Of a stretch of DNA of 64,000 nt, positions 20,105-35,100 are shown piece after piece. A program made the translations under genes and the position numbers. The notes beneath the pieces are model-generated. The model was not told the origin of the DNA, searched no databases, and saw nothing but the letters and a program-made list of their open reading frames with translations. How positions within the stretch are numbered: the stretch's first letter is position 1; each line of letters opens with the position of its first letter. Where the stretch lies: contig NW_026262690.1 of assembly GCF_021869535.1 (NCBI RefSeq), forward strand, positions 16,269,001-16,333,000, in the 5' to 3' direction. The DNA is from Mytilus californianus (lineage: Eukaryota; Mollusca; Bivalvia; Mytilida; Mytilidae).

Positions 20105-23100
20105 GTAAGGTATATTAACATTTATACACCCCCTGAAGATAACTAGTGCCTATGAGGTAAGGTATATTACCATTGATACACTCCCTGAAGATAACTAGTG
20201 CCTATGTGGTAAGGTCTATTACAATTGATACACCCCCTGAAGATAACTAGTGCCTATGAGGTAAGGTATATTACCGTTGATACACTCCCTAAAGATAACT
20301 AGTGCCGATGAGGTAAGGTATATAACCATTGATACACCCCCTGAAGATTACTAGTGCCTATGAGGTAAGGTATTTTACCATTGATACACCCCCTAAAATA
20401 ACTAGTGCCTATGAGGTAAGGTATATAACCATTGATACACCCACTGATAACTAGTGCCTATGAGGTAAGGTATATAACCGCTGATACACTCCCTGAAGAT
20501 AACTAGTGCCGATGAGGTAAGGTCTATTCCCGTTGATACACCCCCTGAAGATAACTAGTGCCTATGAGGTAAGGTATATAACCATTGAAACACTCCCTGA
20601 AGATAACTAGTGCCGATGAGGTAAGGTATATTACCGTTGATAAACCCCCTGAAGATAACTAGTGCCTATGAGGTAAGGTTTATTACCGTTGATACACCCT
20701 CTGAAGATAACTAGTGCATAGGAGGTAAGGTATATAACCATTGATACACTCCCTGAAGATAACTAGTGCCGATGAGGTAAGGTATATTACCACTGATACA
20801 CCCCCTGAAGAATACTAGTGCCTATGAGGTAAGGTATATTACCATTGATGCACCCCCTGAATATAACAAGTGCCTATGAGGTAAGGTATATTACCATTGA
20901 TACACCCCCTGGAGATAACTAGTGCCGATAAGGTAAGGTATAGTACCATTGATACACTCCTGAAGATAATTACTGCCTATAAGGTAAGATATATAACCAT
21001 TGATACACCCCTGAAGATAACTAGTGCCTATGAGGTAAGGTATACTACCATTGATACACCCCCTGAAGATAACTAGTGCCTATGAGGTAAGGTATATAAC
21101 CATTGATACACCCACTGATAACTAGTGCCTATGAGGTAAGGTATATAACCGCTGATACACTCCCTGAAGATAACTATTGCCGATGAGGTAAGGTATATAA
21201 CCATTGATACACTCCCTGAAGATAACTAGTGCCGATGAGGTAAGGTATATTACCGTTGATAAACCCCATGAAGATAACTAGTGCCTATGAGGTAAGGTAT
21301 ATTACCGTTGATACACCCCCTGAAGATAACTAGTGCCTATGATGTAAGGTATATTACCATTGATGCACCCCCTGAAGATTACTAGTGCCTATGAGGTAAG
21401 GTATATAACCATTGTTACACCCCCTGAAGATAACTAGTGCCGATAAGGTAAGGTATAGTACCATTGATACACTCCTGAAGATAACTAGTGCCTATGAGGT
21501 AAGGTATATTACCGTTGATACACCCCCTGAAGATAACTAGTGCATATGAGGGAAGGTATATAACCATTGATACACTCCCTGAAGATAACTAGTGCCGATG
21601 AGGTAAGGTATATTACCGTTGATAAACCCCCTGAAGATAACTAGTGCCTATGAGGTAAGGTATATTACCATTGGTACACCCCTGAAGATAACTAGTGCCT
21701 ATGAGGTAAGGTATATTACCATTGATACACCCCCTGAAGAATACTAGTGCCTATGAGGTAAGGTATATTACTGTTGATACACCCCTGAAGATAACTAGTG
21801 CCTATGACGTAAGGTATATTACCATTGATGCACCCCCTGAAGATAACTAGTGCCTATAAGGTAAGGTATATTACAATTGATACACCCCCTAAAGATAACT
21901 AGTGCCGATAAGGTAAGGTATAGTACCATTGATACACTCCTGAAGATAACTAGTGCCTATGAGGTAAGGTATATTACCATTGATACACCACTGAAGATAA
22001 CTAGTGCCTATGAGGTAAGGTATACTGCCATTGATACACCCCTGAAGATAACTAGTGCCTATGAGGTAAGGTATATTACCATTGATACACCCCCTGAGGA
22101 TTACTAGTGCCTATGAGGTAAGGTATATTACCGTTGATACACCCCCTAAAGATAACTAGTGCCTATGTGGTAAGGTATATAACCATTGATACACTCCCTG
22201 AAGATAACTAGTGCCGATGAGGTAAGGTATATTACCGTTGATAAACCCCCTGAAGATAACTAGTGCCTATGAGGTAAGGTATATTACCATTGATACACCC
22301 CTGAAGATAACTAGTGCCTATGAGGTAAGGTATATTACCATTTATACACCCCCTGAGGATTACTAGTGCCTATGAGGTAAGGTATATTACCGTTGATACA
22401 CCCCCTGAAGATAACTAGTGCCTATGATGTAAGGTATATTACCATTGATGCACCCCCTGAAGATTACTAGTGCCTATGAGGTAAGGTATATTACCATTGG
22501 TACACCCCCTGAAGATAACTAGTGCCGATAAGGTAAGGTATAGTACCATTGATACACTCCTGAAGATAACTAGTGCCTATGAGGTAAGGTATATTACCAT
22601 TGATACACTCCCTGAAGATAACTAGTGCCTATGAAGTAAGGTATTTTACCATTGATACACTTCCTGAAGATAACTAGTGCCTATGATGTAAGGTATATTA
22701 CCATTGATACACCCCCTGAAGATTACTAGTGCCTATGAAGGAAGGTATATTACCATTGATACACTCCCTGAAGATAGCTAGTGCCTATGAAGTAAGGTAT
22801 ATTACCATTGATACACTCCTTGAAGATGACTTGTGCCTATGATGTAAGGTATATTACCATTGATACACCCCCTGAAGATAACTAGTGCCGATGAGGTAAG
22901 GTATATTACCGTTGATAAACCCCCTGAAGATAACTAGTGCCTATGATGTAAGGTATATTACCATTGATACACCCCCTGAAGATTACTAGTACCTATGAAG
23001 TAAGGTATATTACCATTGATACACCCCCTGAAGATTACTAGTGCCTATGAGGTAAGGTATATTGCCATTGATACACCCCCTGAAGATAACTAGTGCCTAT

Positions 23101-26100
23101 GAGGTAAGGTATATTTTGATTAGTACTTTTCGTATAGATCTGTATCATTTCTTCTAATCACTTTGTTATATCATGCACAGGCTCTTGTCTCTGAAAGAAA
23201 TTCCTATATACCTTAATATAACACAAGGTACATAACTCGCATTTCCGAAAAATATCACCTTGTCGCAAACTTCCGTTATATTTCGATTTCTCGGTTGTGA
23301 ACCCCAATAAACTTGTTATGCCGTAAATCTTAATTGATTTATCTACGCAATGGTGTATAACACGCCTACCTTTGGTGTCGGAATCATTCGTAGCAGGCCT
23401 CATCATGTTTTTCAAAGACAAGTGCTTGTGATATCAAGTCTCTGACATATCACTAAGCCTACATTTACATATGAAATATCTCGACAAATATATAAGCAAG
23501 AAGTTAGTTTTTTAAAAATTTTTTAACAAGTAAGATCGAGTTGGGTTATGTTTACTAACGAGACAACTATCCAACAGAAACCAAAGGACATGTATGATAA
23601 CACCTAGTCATCACAAGACCTTCAACCCTTAGTGAAATACATACCGTGTAGTAAGCTTTATATAATAGGCCCAATTAAATAATTTATAACTAGAAAACAG
23701 ACGGCTCGATGTATGCTAAAACAATACATGAAACTAATATAACAGTCAGCAACCGCCGGCATCAACTTAATTACAGGCTCCCGACTTGGGACAGGTGCAT
23801 TATGAATGTTACGGGATTAAACATGTTTGTGAGCACTCAACTATCCCCATACCTGGAGAATTGATATAAAAAGCTCAACATAAAAACAAACTGTAAAAAT
23901 CAGTTAGAAAGGATTCACTTATTAGATCGGCACGAAGGTCAAAAATACCAAACATAAATTGAAGACAAAAGTACCGGTAAATGTACAGACAGATTAAAAG
24001 CTAGTTCAAAGCCCATTACAATATTTAAAACGGCATGTCTTCACTACAGTATCAATTTGTACATATCCAACGGATTTAGTATAAAAACTTTATTAACAGC
24101 GTAACATTGTACAATGTCAAAATATAAGTATTGACTGAAAATAGAACCATAAAGGAGAGAGTAAAGATACCAATGTGGGCAATCATGTAAAAAAATATCT
24201 TAATCCTTTGTTATATTTACTTCAAAATTTGTAGAACAGGAAATGCAAACTTGAAGAATTGTTTTTATTCTGTGTAATTTATCCAGAATTATACACATTT
24301 CACCTTTAAGTGTTTGGCCCTGTTCATTAACGACCTTGTCATTGCAACTCCTTCTTCATGTTAAATCGTATCTAAACAAAACTTGGTATATTGTTATATC
24401 CTAATATACAATTATGATTGTGGGTAGTGTATTCAAGTTGATTGAATTTACCAGAGACATGTGTCTTTGAGCTTCGAAAATATTGGCCCTGTGCAGTAAC
24501 TACCTTGACAACACCCTTCTCCTTCAGGATTTATAATATCTACACGGAAGGTGGAATATTGTTACACTCTACAGTGCTGATGTGCTTATGGATACGATAT
24601 TCTAGTCCATTAGAGTTTTTATTGAGTAATGCCCCATTGAACTTATAAATGCTTTGGCCTGTTCAGCTTCTACATTGCCATTAATTACAACTCACCAAAG
24701 GGGGTTCATTATATGTATATGAAACTTAGTATATTGTTAGATCCTGATACGCACATATACACGTATGTAGGATGTACATTCATCTGAGACAACATCTAAT
24801 AAACACTAGGACAACTTCTTTAATTCGCTGTATTTCAATAACTAGCATACTCAAACGTCAATCTAGTATCTGATGTTATCCACATATTAGTCAGTAATGT
24901 CAATCTAGTATCCGATGTTATCCACATATAAGTTAGTAATGTCAACCTAGTATCTGATGTTATCCACATACAAGTTAGTAATGTCAATCTAGTATCCGAT
25001 GTTATCCACATACAAGTTAGTAATGTCAATCTAGTATCCGATGTTATCCATACATAAGTTAGTAATGTCAATGAAGTATCCGATGTTATCCACATATAAG
25101 TTAGTAATGTCAATCTAGTATCTGATGTTATCCACATATAAGTTAGTAATACTAAATGATAAAACATAAGTGTTTGTTATTTCTTTATTGTATTATATAT
25201 AATTATAAATGTATAATGTTAACCATAACTTTCATTCACTTATGTTTGCTTCCAGTACTTGGAATTACGATTTAATTCCCATGCTGTGCGAATACTTGGT
25301 ACAATTCTTGGAATGCTGAATTATGTAAGTTATGCAGTTGACTGTTTGAAAAAATTAACGAAGACATTTTCATAGAACCGTCTTTTTGTAGACATTAAAT
25401 TGGTACTAGAAGAGAAAAAAAAAAAAAAACATCAAATTACAAACACTTAGCTCAGAATTAAATGATGCTTTTTATTCAGCCTTCTAAATTTGAAATCATC
25501 ATATGCTGCCATAACTTTAAGAATCTCGTGTAATTCATTTATATTTCTTGATCTTCTGTATTTCCATACAGTATGTGCAAATTTCAAATAGATCTCTAAA
25601 AAAGTGCTTTAATGCCCCTACTCATATGTAGATCAACCTTTAATACAAAAAAAAAAAAAAATAAAAAGTTTGAATACAGCGTCTTTGTTTGAATAATGAT
25701 TACAATGTAACGAGAAAAAATTCTATTGTTTTGGATACGGTATTTGTAAAACTGACCTGAAATTTTTGACTAAAAAGTTTCCTAACCCTCTCCACCTAAT
25801 TTCAAAAGTTAAATAAACATTTTTTGAGTGGTTCAAAAGACAAATAATTTCGACAAACTGTTAAATTCTTTTTATGATAAAAGTGTGCTTGGATCATTAT
25901 ATGTAAGGACGAAATGCTTTAGTCAGTTTTATAATTTCATTAAGCTCACTTTGTGTTTAAGATTTAAATTAATACTGAAATATATTTACTGCTAAGATGT
26001 TTTATATCTGGGATTGAAGTAGTTGAGTTGTGATAATAATGATTACTACTAGAACACACCCGGTGGTCCGTGACTGAATTAAAGTACCTACACCTTATTT

Positions 26101-29100
26101 TTAGCCTGGATTTTTAGCATTCGTATTGTCATTTGATAAAGTCATGCTGATTATAAGGTGCACAGTTTTCTCTGCTTTTAAAATCTTTCTGTTTGAACCC
26201 GTCCTGGTTGTGTTACTACAAGCAGAAACTACTTGTAGATATATTTTTTGGTCAATGATTGAATTTAACAGTGTCAATCAATGTGTAATGACGAAGTTCA
26301 GGTGTGATAATGACCCGTGTATATAGCAGATCCCAAATACACCGTTTGTTGGTGCCCCTGACACAGGCAGAACGTACAGGTTAGGTAACATGTGACATAT
26401 ACTATTATTACTATTGGTATCGTTATCGGATTAGATCCGGAACATTTTAATTATTGGTAATAATAATTATGTGGAAAACAAAAGGGCCTGAAATGGTTTA
26501 ATTTTTAATTTACACCATTGTCCTATATTAGTTGTATATAAAGTTGAATTCTTAGATTCGTCGTTTTTACGTCATTCCGGCTAACAAATTTGACCTCGTT
26601 AGTTTAGTAGTATAAATGTTACCTACATGTAACCTTTTTATGTTTTTTCGAAATGTGAACAATGAAGCTAAAACAAAGAATTAATCAGACTCAAAGCTAC
26701 AGAACAAATCACTAAATATGTTTGAAATTTAATTTGTAACTAGTAACTAAATAAAAATATGTTGAAATCTCAAAGTGAAAAATAAGTTTGATTTTAAAAG
26801 TATTAAACATTACAGCTACGTATGGGTTTGTCAAGAAGAAAACCCAATTAAAACAGGTTTTATTAGCTGTGTCATTATTTTAAAACGAGCTTTTTAAACA
26901 GACAATTTTGAAAACGCGATGTCAACGAATAGAATTTTGTTTTTTTATATATTTCGGTTTGCTCGTCTCACTAGATTTCTGTTTATGCATCCTATATGTG
27001 TCCTCTAAATGAACATTTCTTTACCTGCACCTTATTCAATACAGAAAATACTGAATGCTATTTTATTTGTTTGTAGGCTTTGTATATGGGTGTTGTACTG
27101 TTTGGACCAGCAATTGCATTAGAAGCGGGTTTGTTTACAATTAATTTTGATATTTTACCTGTGGCTAGAAATTATTCACGCCACAATGAACGGACTTGGA
27201 AATTTTATGACTACTCTTGTCATTTTTAGATATATTTGATTGTTTCCTTGCCATCCTTGTAATATAAAATAATGAGGTATGGTATATTTGCCAGGAAGAA
27301 AACTTTCCACCAGAGACCAAACCCAGAAGTTAGCAACTAAAATACAGGGATCCGACTTGTGGAGGATTGGACATGTTTGATGACGCCCGTGCCCATTTAC
27401 CGTACATGACGATAGTTTATAGCAACACTTGTTCAATCATTCACAATATATGACGACCATTTTATAGCAACACATGTTTAATCATTCAAAATATATGACG
27501 ACCATTTTATAGCAACACTTGTTTAATCATTAACAATATATGACGACCATTTTATAGCAACACATGTAAGATCCTTTACAATACATGTATATGGTGGCCT
27601 TGGGCTGTTTTCTGATCTTTTGTCGGGTTGTTGTCTCTTTGACACATTACCTTTTTCCATTCTCAATATTACACCATTGTATTTCTACACTGATTTTTGC
27701 ATTTGCATTTATTAATTTAGGTCTTTTACTATACATGCACTTAAGTTGTTTTGCTTCATATCTTAGATACTTCCACATGCATGTAGATTGATTCTTTGTA
27801 TAGTTATAAGAATTAAGGTCAAGGATATGAATGTGAAAGTAATGTTACCAATATTCAAAGTTATTTAACAAGAATGCCGATGAAATCAGCTGTGCTATCA
27901 ATACAATATTCTTAAAATTGAGAATGGAAATGGGGAATATGTCAAAGAGACAACAACCCGATCAAAGAGCAGACAACAGCCGAAAACCACTAATGGGTCT
28001 TCAACGCAGCGAGAAAATCCCGCACCCGGAGGTGGTCCTCAGCTGGCCCCTAAATAAAATTGTGTACTAGTTCAGTGAAAATGGACGTCACACTAAACTC
28101 CAAAACATATAAATGAACTAAATTAAAAAAAACATACAAGACTAACAAAGGCCAGAGGCTCCTGACTTGGGACAGGCGCAAAACTGCGGCGGGGTTAAAC
28201 ATGTTTTGTGAGATCTCAACCCTCCCCATATACCTCTATAAAAGTTCTTGCCTGTTTCATCTTGGCTGTGGTTGAGAACGTGCTATATTACATGAATAAT
28301 GAAAAAGTTTGTATAACTACTTCACAAGGCAAACATCACTAGCTGCATAATGCTCCAAAACGGAACCGCACTACATTTTAACTTTACTAATACTGTTTTA
28401 TTTTTAGTAATGGGTTTCCCTCAGTTTGCTTCAATCATCATTGTTGCTATAGCTGCTGTTATATATACTTCTTTGGTAAGTATCAAATATTTATGGATGT
28501 ATATATACTTCTATTTTAAGTATTAAACAATTATTGATGTGTTATTTTATAAGTTAGATAATATATACATTTGCGAAATGACGTAATGAGTTTTAGATGT
28601 CTCCTTAGAATCTTCAGCCATTGATTTATACTTCCAACGGATAAAAGTAAAAATTAGTAATGTTGTAGTAATTTGGTTTAATGTTATCATTAAGTACAAT
28701 TGTTTTTGTATAAAGTATTTTGTAAACACATGTTGTGCTTCTTTCATACTTCGTCGGATAATCACCATCATTATCCCGACAAATGAAGCTGAAGTTGATA
28801 ACAAGCGTCTGTTATGGACATGTTTTAAGCAGAGTAATGATGCAGCTTATTTGGTGTGTTACTTCTTGTAGTTGATTAATTTTTATTTGTATGTATCTTA
28901 ACAATAGATTCTTAAAAAAAAAAAGGAAAACAAGCTAGTCTGCACTTGACTGTTGCAGAAAAAAATATTCTCACTGCATCAGATTCAGATTCGAAAACTT
29001 TTATTAGGCCTCGTTTCTTTTAGTCTAAATTTGCATATCTGTTAGAGCCATTGTGGTGCATCATCATAAAAAGCTCTACCTTTAGTTCAATAATACGTTT

Positions 29101-32100
29101 ATTAATAAATAGTTGTGCTTCTCTGTAATGTTTCGATATTTTGTTGTAATTATTTTTAAATTTGTTTATTTAATTTGGTTATTATATATCCCTTTATGTT
29201 TGTAGTTTGGACCTTTTGTTGGTTTTAGTCATTCTTTTAACTATCACAGAAGTGAAACAAGTTTAACCTTTCCAAAAACGTATGGAGTGCCTCGCAGTAA
29301 AATAAATTAACGTCAGCCTTTGTTTTTATGGGTTAATTTATTTAGAGAACACGAAACTTTTTATCTATTTTTTTTCAGTTTCATTATAATCAGTTATATG
29401 ATACAAAATGTTAGTTGATGGTCTTGAATAATTAAGGAAATGCCAAAGGGAAATGTAACATGAAATATTCAACCTGAAACAAATTGTTCATTATTCGAAG
29501 GAGGTTATATTCGGACTTTCTGGATTATCATCACACGAGATTCCGTTTAATCTGACTGAATATGTTAACTCTCTTCGATAAAGTAAATAATTTGTATCAG
29601 GTACAGGTAATTTGATAATCATGACTACATTATCACCTTACGTACTCAGCCAGAGTAACTCATAAATAGATGCTTTGTTTATACCATGTTATGATGGTTA
29701 CACCTACACCCAAACGTTAAACTGTTTTTAGAGTGCCGTTTAAGTCCTATAATTTCTAGATTTGATAATGTAATAGTTTAACAAAATTAATGACAACTAA
29801 ACATCTAATAATTACAAATCGGTAAGTATTAAGCAAGCGCATCAGTGAACAGAGCTATCACGTTCGTATATTATATGTAATGACTGATGATATGATATTA
29901 ACACCATACAGATCACACCATACGTAGGAAATGAAGGAATAAAAATAATCGTGTTATACAGATTAAAGCAATGGAAATGCGTAATAATAACTGTACCAAT
30001 TTTGACTATAAGCACTTATCCAACACAATGTGATTCTATTGCAAAATATTCACCAATCGCGTCTCGAATACTCATGATGTCAGACTATCTGTCTATAATA
30101 GCTTTTCTCCTGCCTGACGTGTTCTCAATTCTATAACTCATGCAAGTGAATATAATCTTAGCCACACCATTCAGCAACCATTCAGAACTAACTGTTGCTA
30201 AGTAATAATTTCATGTTGGGTGTAAATTGACTGAAACTAATTAATATCATTCTTATACACTACAAACCAGTAAAAGTCTGAAATGGCCTATATCTGTACT
30301 CGACTGTACTGATTTTTACTCGACCAGTCTGAATTGGTCTGAAACTTACTTGATAATACTCGACTGTAGTCTGAACCATACTTAACAGTCTGAACTTGTA
30401 CTCGACCTTTACTCGACCAGTACTTAACCATTTTATACGCGTCTGAACCATGCTCGACCTAGTCTGAACCATACTCGACCTAGTCTGAACCATACTCGAC
30501 CAAGTCTTAACCAACCTAGACTTATTTTTTGTATCTATCTATTGTATTTCATCAATTTAGGAACTGTTTTTAACAACAGCTATTTCCCCTGGCTAGAAAT
30601 TTGAACAACAATTTGAAATTAAAAATGTATTCAATATACATGATATAGCATTGAAACCAAAATTTCACAATAAACATAATATAACTTCATCACCATATTC
30701 ATCAACACTTATATACATACATATATAACACCTTTAAAATAAAAATAAAACAAGCTTATCAAATAATCTCAAAACTGAATTGTGACTAATATTTTCAATG
30801 TTATTTTAAAATTTTTTGAATGTTTCAGATATATTTTATGGTTACTGGACAATTTTCACCATTAACTTAAGCCTCGTATAGATTTATGGTGTCAGTTGAG
30901 TTTAGTTAATAATGCAGTGAACATTTTTTTATTAAAATATATATAAAATAGCATATAAAGCAACTTAATAAATTTAAAAAATGACACCTTTGTTTTATTA
31001 AACCAAGAATTTAATATAATCATGATAATAGAACTTCCATAGTAATCCGGTGATAAACTTTTAAAAAAGGAAATGTGTTCCAAAGTTACAGTAAAAATTT
31101 ATTTCAATTAAATTTAAATAATTTTTGTCAAAATTAAAGACATGGTATACAAGAAGCACTTTAATAAGGTTTAATTACCTCAGTACATGTGTGTTTTACA
31201 GGTAAAAAGAAAGCCCTATACTCGTGTATTACTTATCTAGTGAATTCAAAAGGCCTTGCGATTTAAGTTTCACAGGATGTTGCAATTTTGAATGAATGTT
31301 ATTTAGAATTTAATACTCTCTGACCAGGTGTGATCTTTTTCATGATTTTGCCCCAAGCAGGGGGTATTACTTTATACTTCACCACTAATCAGAAGAACAA
31401 TTTTATTAATTTTTTTAATTTTTATCCCTTTTTGATATATATTGTATATAATATATCCCAAATTATAATAATAGATATATTTCTAAAATAAGGTTAAACA
31501 ATTTCAGTGATTTTGTTGGCTGTTGTTACCTCATTAAAAAGATAATTATATAACTATTGTACATTTTTTGTATGTAACCATGAAACCTATGTAGTTTTTA
31601 TTTAGGAATTTTGGAAAATTAATTTAAAAAAAAAACACATGCCAAACAAGAAGCACCTTAATAAGGTTTAATTACCCTCAGTATAGGTCTGGTTTTTAGG
31701 TAAAAGAAAATCTTTTTTTAACAAAACTCTAAAACTTTAAAATTAATATAATTAAATTATTATTTAAGATAATTTGATTTAACTATCTCTATTCGATAAA
31801 TCTGAGAATCATGTAAGAATGTAAAAATCTGTTTTTATAATATATCTTTATTTTGTTGTGGCTGTTGTCATGTCAGTTAAAAAGAAATTTATTTTAACAG
31901 TTAAAATTTAGAAAAAGCAGAGGTTATATGGTCAAGTATGGTTCAGACTGGTCGAGTATTGTTCAGACCTTTGGTCGAGTATGGTTTAGACTGAAAAAAA
32001 TAGGTCGAGTACAGGTCGAGAATGGGTTAAGACTGTTTCAGACTGGTCGAGTAATAGTTCAGACTATTTCAATGGCAAAGATAAGGGTCAAGTACAAATC

Positions 32101-35100
32101 AGTACAGTCGAGTATGGTTAAGACTGGGGTCGAGTAATGTCCAGTAAAATTCAGACCAATTCAGACTGGTCGAGTAAAAATCAGTACAGTCGAGTACAGA
32201 TATAGGCCATTTCAGACTTTTACTGGTTTGTAGTGATAACAATGAAGGAAGGCAAATATATGCATGTGCTTCACAACTGCATGCACATTAAAATGACATT
32301 ATTTGAATGAAGGACATTTGGTGAATGGGAATAAAAATAGCAACCGAAAAATACAATATAACATACCTTTGTTCTATAGGGGTTCATGTTTAATTTCTTC
32401 TAATCTATAATTCAACAGTAGCTATTAAAATTGATTATCTTCCCCCCCAAAAGAAAATAATCTATTATATTTTATAAGTTTAAACCAAAAAGATTGTTCG
32501 TTTTGGATCTTGATCAATTGAAAAGGAAACATATCTTTTATTTTATAAATAAATATGACCAATTATATGAGTGTCATAGGATATCCTGTTTCTGTCAGAT
32601 AATTAAAAATGTTACTCCCAGCCAGCTTTATACTGATTCTAAAAACGTTTCCGTGTTAATTGAATTGGATAAAAAGTTCTTCGAATAACCAATGATATAT
32701 CCTACTGGATTTGAATAAATTTAATACATCGTACAATCTAGCGACTGTACAGCACATACAAATAACATTATAAAAGTCTTAAGGTCTGTGCTACGATATT
32801 GATAAAAGATTTTAAAAAATATGAAAAGATGAAATGTATTTGCATTCTTTTTCAAAATGTGATAATAAAAAAAGTCAACACTTTCTAACGAAAGTAGAAA
32901 ATTAAGATTAAACAAAAAAAGTAAAATAACAAAAATACTGAACTCCAAGGAAAATTCAAAACGGAAAGTCCCTTATCCAATGGCAAAATCAAATTAAAAG
33001 CACAAACACACCAAACAAATGGAAAAAAAAAGCTGTCATGTTCCTGACTTGGCATTTCCTTGTGAGGAAATGGTGGATTAAACCTGGTTTTGTAGCTAGC
33101 TAAACCTGTCACCTGTATGGCAGTCGCTTATAATTCCATTAAATTGACAACAATGTGTGAGCAAAACAAACAGACATAATAAGTAAAAATGTCACAAATT
33201 TGGGTCCAACACTCAACATTGTGTTATAATCTTAATCATTATAAAAACAAACAAATATGTAAACAAAGAAAAACAAAATGGCATTAAGACACTCTATAGA
33301 CAAAGCACATAAGCAAAAATGAAAGACAGGAATACAAAAATTACCATAACACAATAACACAATGGAGGGATGTATAAATACAGGGCCACGCCAAAAGAAT
33401 ATTACCAAAAATGGACTAAACAGTTAAGGTAAAAAATATACAAAGCCAACAAAAGGAACACTATTACACGTAATTAAGACGATAAACAACGTCAGTATCT
33501 AAAATCTAAACTTCAAGACCATCGTGTAAAATTTGTGAAGTTGATACAGAATGTTTATCAACAAAGACTTGGTATCTTCCGATGAACGTTTTTTAGAAAA
33601 AAGACAAGACATAACCCTGGTTCATCGACTTTCTGTTCAGACGCTGGTGAAATTTTAAAAAGTTTGAGTAGGAAGCAGTGTCACTTACTTATGAGAGTTA
33701 TAATTAAAACAAATTGGACAAATAATAATACAACCATTCAACATTATTCATATGAGGGGCAATTAAACAAGCATTTCAATAACAGGAAGGGAAATCCACA
33801 AGTTTGCAAAATATTTTCATTTGACAGCAATCAAACCAGCATTAAAATGAACAATCATAAACATAGACAGCTTTAAGGTAAAAACAAGCCTTACATTACA
33901 TAAAAATACGACAGAACTTTATATAAATAACATTCATGAATAATCAGGAATGCTGATTAAACTTTATAAATGAAACAGAAGAAAAGTCTCAAAATGATCT
34001 GTTTGTGGGATATGTATGATGCAGTTTATACACTTAATTAAATAGTTGATATGTAGCTACTTGCATAAAATGGTAAATATTTGTTTTAGGGTGGAATAAA
34101 AGCTGTTATATGGACTGATGTCTTCCAAAGTTTCGTAATGCTTGCTGGTATTATGGCAATTTTGATTAAGGTAAATGTTTACTGTCGGTCTGTGTTAAGA
34201 TTATTTTAAGTCATTTTATTCAATTATGAAAACAATTTTATTCCACGACTGACTTTTGAAATTGGTTTATGTATGGTCTTCACTTATTCACGATTGGGTT
34301 TTTCAGGGTACACTTGTCAGTGGAGGTGTAAAGTCAACTTGGACGATTGCCAATGAAAATGGACGACTTAACTTTTTCGTGTAAGTATATCGATAATGAA
34401 TATCTTATAACACAACTAGTTCCATGTCGGTTAAAGGGCAACTGTGTTTTATATCTATGTAAATGTATGTTTATTAGCAACTAAATTTCCTATTGTTTCA
34501 AGACTTATAGTTTAATAAATAACAAAGAGTAACTGGGGTATATATTATCATGGTTTGCATCGTACATTTTCTGTTAATTCTAACATGAAAGGTAACATAA
34601 TAAACACATGGAACTGATTATAATATTTCAATTTTACACAGGAAACCAAATACAAAACTTTACGACAAAATACACGATGTTTGTTCGTTTTCCTTTTTTG
34701 GACGGCAATATTCCTGTGATCCATTTTTATGAATTATAAATATGTTAGACTGTCAAATTATTAGGTCAAGTATATCGTTACCACAAATTACTAAAAATTT
34801 TCACTCAAGTCTTTAAACGCACATCATATTGTAAATTTTACGGTAAACCAGCAAATTAAGCTAATACAGGCATGAAAGATGTTTTTTTTAGAAAAACAAA
34901 TTAATTTCTAAATGTTATCGATTTAACACTGTAGTAAGATAATATCTTAATATTATGTTTTATCATTCCTAACATGTTTTTTATTATTGCTGTACAATTG
35001 TGAATAACTATGGTCCTACATCCTGTCTTTTCTTATATTTTCTTTTTATATATTTTGCAATTCCTAGTATCCCTTTTATGTATAACAATCATACTTAAAC

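Noticed and set aside
21877-22107. Repetitive open frame (KITSAYEVRY repeats)
   Set aside because: It is the intron 1 minisatellite read in a frame that happens to stay open; unit-length changes destroy it elsewhere.
20064-23114. CRISPR-like array
   Set aside because: Units are directly contiguous with no unique spacers, and the setting is an animal gene.
24835-25167. Minus-strand repetitive open frame (LLTYMWITSDTR repeats)
   Set aside because: A 42-bp minisatellite whose unit is a multiple of three; no start context, splice sites or homology.
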